Below are positions 62,044 to 64,000 of a stretch of 64,000 bases of DNA, piece by piece (the stretch's first letter is position 1; every line of letters begins with the position of its first letter). Position numbers and translations under genes: made by a program. Source of the DNA: Anisakis pegreffii. Its lineage: Eukaryota > Nematoda > Chromadorea > Rhabditida > Anisakidae. The stretch lies in assembly GCA_035041965.1 (NCBI GenBank), contig JAPYMA010000596.1:1-64000 (forward strand), read 5' to 3'. Below the pieces are notes generated by a model that made no database searches, had not been told where the DNA came from, and was given only the letters and a program-made list of their open reading frames with translations.

Positions 62044-62853
62044 AGCTCCTGGGAATAAACAAAACAAAACGCTTAATCACGACCACCCAGAATTTATCAG
62101 AGTTCCACATGACAAGAACCGTTTTCGGACACACTCCTAGCTCCCATGTACTAGTAATTATGACCGAATGATTAGCTACAACAAAGATAATAGCCATTTT
62201 CATAATCCACTTTCTGTTTCCCATTGTATGTACACTATATGACAACCGCATGCTGCAGATTTATTCTTTCAAATGTTTTTACAGAGAAACGGTACACAAA
62301 AACATAAGAAGTGAACAGCTCGAGCGAAGAAATCTTTTTTGTTGTTTCATAAAGTGAAAAAGTGGCGAAAGTTTGAAGAGGATATAAAATGATCACTGAA
62401 CAATTTGAAAGCGTTATAACATAAAAGAAACAAAAACATGAAACGTGAAACATTTGATATCAAAATTCAAAGGTGAGATGCGAATCAAGAAGGTGAATGA
62501 TTATGAGTGTAAAAGACTGAATGAGATATTTGGTTGATTTGATGAATATCTAATGGACACGATATAGCATCTTCCTCTGCATACGATATTGCAACTCACC
62601 ACGACGAACACACATTTGGATTACCTTAAAGTTAATTTTTACCTGATTTATTCGGACGGAGAAAACAAAAACATGCGATTCTGTCATTCCATCAATAACA
62701 TTTAAGTTTCAAGAGATCCGCACTCATTTTATTCGGTACCATTCAATGCAAACGTCCGCGAAATTATTTCAAGATTATAAAAGTATGAAAGTTTCAAATG
62801 AAACTAGTAAAAGTACTTGTAGAACAATTCTGTGAAAAAATAAATTATGAAAT
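62044..62853. other. Intergenic DNA 3' of mcm-5
   Basis: No supported gene. Short minus-strand frames at 62009-62251 and 62235-62453 lack recognisable features. Confidence 0.4.
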
Positions 62854-64000
62854 TCAATATTTTGAACGTAGATAAAGTTGAAGCAACATATCCGTCCCAA
62901 AATAATTAATAAATCCACACGATAACATCATAATTGGAACCTTTTTAACTAAATTCTCTGGATAATTTTGTCCCACGAAATCTTGCACGATCAAATATTC
63001 GGATACATGAGTACCCAGCGCAAAACGTTTCTTTAGTTGCGCTTCAATGCGATTGAACGCTTCTTGATCTTCGGGACTCGTGAAGCCTTCGATACCTGAA
63101 TTCGAATTCAATCGCAAACAATCAGATAAGCCGGACCAATATCTCGCCTGATTCAGTCCGTCTGAGATGTGAGAATGGCAACAAAACGGAGTATAAGATC
63201 AATCGGAATGATATGATACCCGTAAGATTTCCAGTTGCTGCAGCTTCGATTGTCGAAACGCGGAAGAGTCGAAGTGCTTCGTCGACATGTTTCTCAGTGG
63301 CGAATGGTTGTAACTCCATTTTAGCCAAAGCTTCACTCATACGCACGATTGCCTCGAGCTGACGAATCGTTATCGGTATGGCTGATCGTGAACGCGTTTC
63401 TGCAATTCTATTACCCTGAACTGCGCAACCAATGCCGTTCATATCACTAAGCAATCAACATTACCAAATTTTCATTATCCAGTTACTTCATTGATTTACC
63501 CGTTCACTAAACTATTCATCAAGTTTCCTACTAAGTCGTCACCTCAGAGGACTACTGGCGAAATTAAATCGCTTTAGTATCGGCTAAATTTAAGAAGCAC
63601 TGCATTTTACGCTTGATTATTCAATCATGTAATAGTGCAAAAACAAATCGGAGCAATGCCAAATCAAAGTTTGCGATTCAAATAGCTGAATGACTTGCTT
63701 TTTTGGCTGAAAGAGAAAAGCAAACGTTTTGTTCATTTGAATTTAATGTTCAGTGAATAATCGGAACGGATAGGTTCAGAGGGACCGATAATGGATGTTC
63801 AACGAATGATGATTATTCGACACATTGACGACTTGTTTGAATGATAGATAAGTTTGACTGTTTCATAATGCAAAAAACGAACGTTTCTGCTCGACGTCAA
63901 CAGGTGGGTTTCGAAGACGAACGTAACTGTGTATGAGCTTTTCACCTCCCTTCTCTGATAGACGTGGTGCACACGTGACACGACAATACGAAATGTATCT
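62854..64000 (-). CDS. mcm-5: DNA replication licensing factor MCM5, 3' part
   Basis: MCM5 is one of six subunits of the MCM2-7 replicative helicase in the nucleus. The window holds its last three exons on the minus strand: 64000-63902 (continuing beyond the edge), 63415-63220 and 63095-62854, joined in frame over GT-AG introns of 486 and 124 bp. The first reads [20 protein letters not shown] and VRLRNPP, the second [40 protein letters not shown] and VSTIEAA, and the third [27 protein letters not shown] and [10 protein letters not shown] to the stop. These match the end of the AAA+ lid and the C-terminal winged-helix region of MCM5, as remembered from the human protein. About 177 residues are present; the ATPase motifs lie outside the window. 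Confidence 0.95.

Noticed and set aside
1..64000. CRISPR arrays, prophage or bacterial operons
   Set aside because: No regularly spaced direct repeats with unique spacers. Genes are intron-rich and animal-like.

Overview
The window looks like nuclear DNA of a nematode. It is AT-rich. Genes are split into small exons by mostly AT-rich introns with TTTCAG-type acceptors. The recognisable genes are best matched to worm or general animal families: GLD-2 poly(A) polymerase, PAT-4/integrin-linked kinase, an ELMO-domain protein and MCM5. A secreted protein with an ET-module cysteine pattern also points to nematodes. No plastid, bacterial or viral gene was seen. The species cannot be fixed from the sequence alone.

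Layout. 1-4.0 kb is gene-poor and repeat-rich: a GC-rich patch, a GA-rich minisatellite and the first copy of a dispersed repeat. gld-2 fills 4.1-9.4 kb (+). 9.9-12.7 kb is a repeat cluster with two further copies of the dispersed repeat in opposite orientation, a tandem duplication and an 85-bp flanking duplication. 12.7-21.5 kb is sparse: a broken small secreted-protein gene, weak exon candidates and a fold-back element. pat-4/ILK is complete at 21.6-25.5 kb (+). An ELMOD3-type gene lies on the minus strand at 28.2-33.0 kb, pieced together from six exons. 33.9-42 kb holds unassigned exon-like fragments and scattered repeats. A hAT-like miniature element (42.2 kb) is followed by a minus-strand gene with an Asn-rich tail (43.0-43.6 kb).

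47.2-52.4 kb carries a nine-exon Ser/Thr-rich gene of unknown function. It is followed by a putative secreted protein (52.5 kb) and a minus-strand ET-module secreted protein (53.5-53.9 kb). A small single-pass membrane protein spans 58.8-59.9 kb. An array of ~404-bp tandem units, each holding two related peptide-coding sub-repeats, fills 60.75-62.04 kb. The 3' part of mcm-5 runs off the right edge on the minus strand.

The genes form no obvious pathway. They act in mRNA polyadenylation (gld-2), muscle and integrin adhesion (pat-4), Arf/Arl GTPase regulation (ELMOD) and DNA replication (mcm-5). Exon boundaries were worked out by hand from frame continuity, splice consensus and remembered family conservation; no search or transcript data were available.
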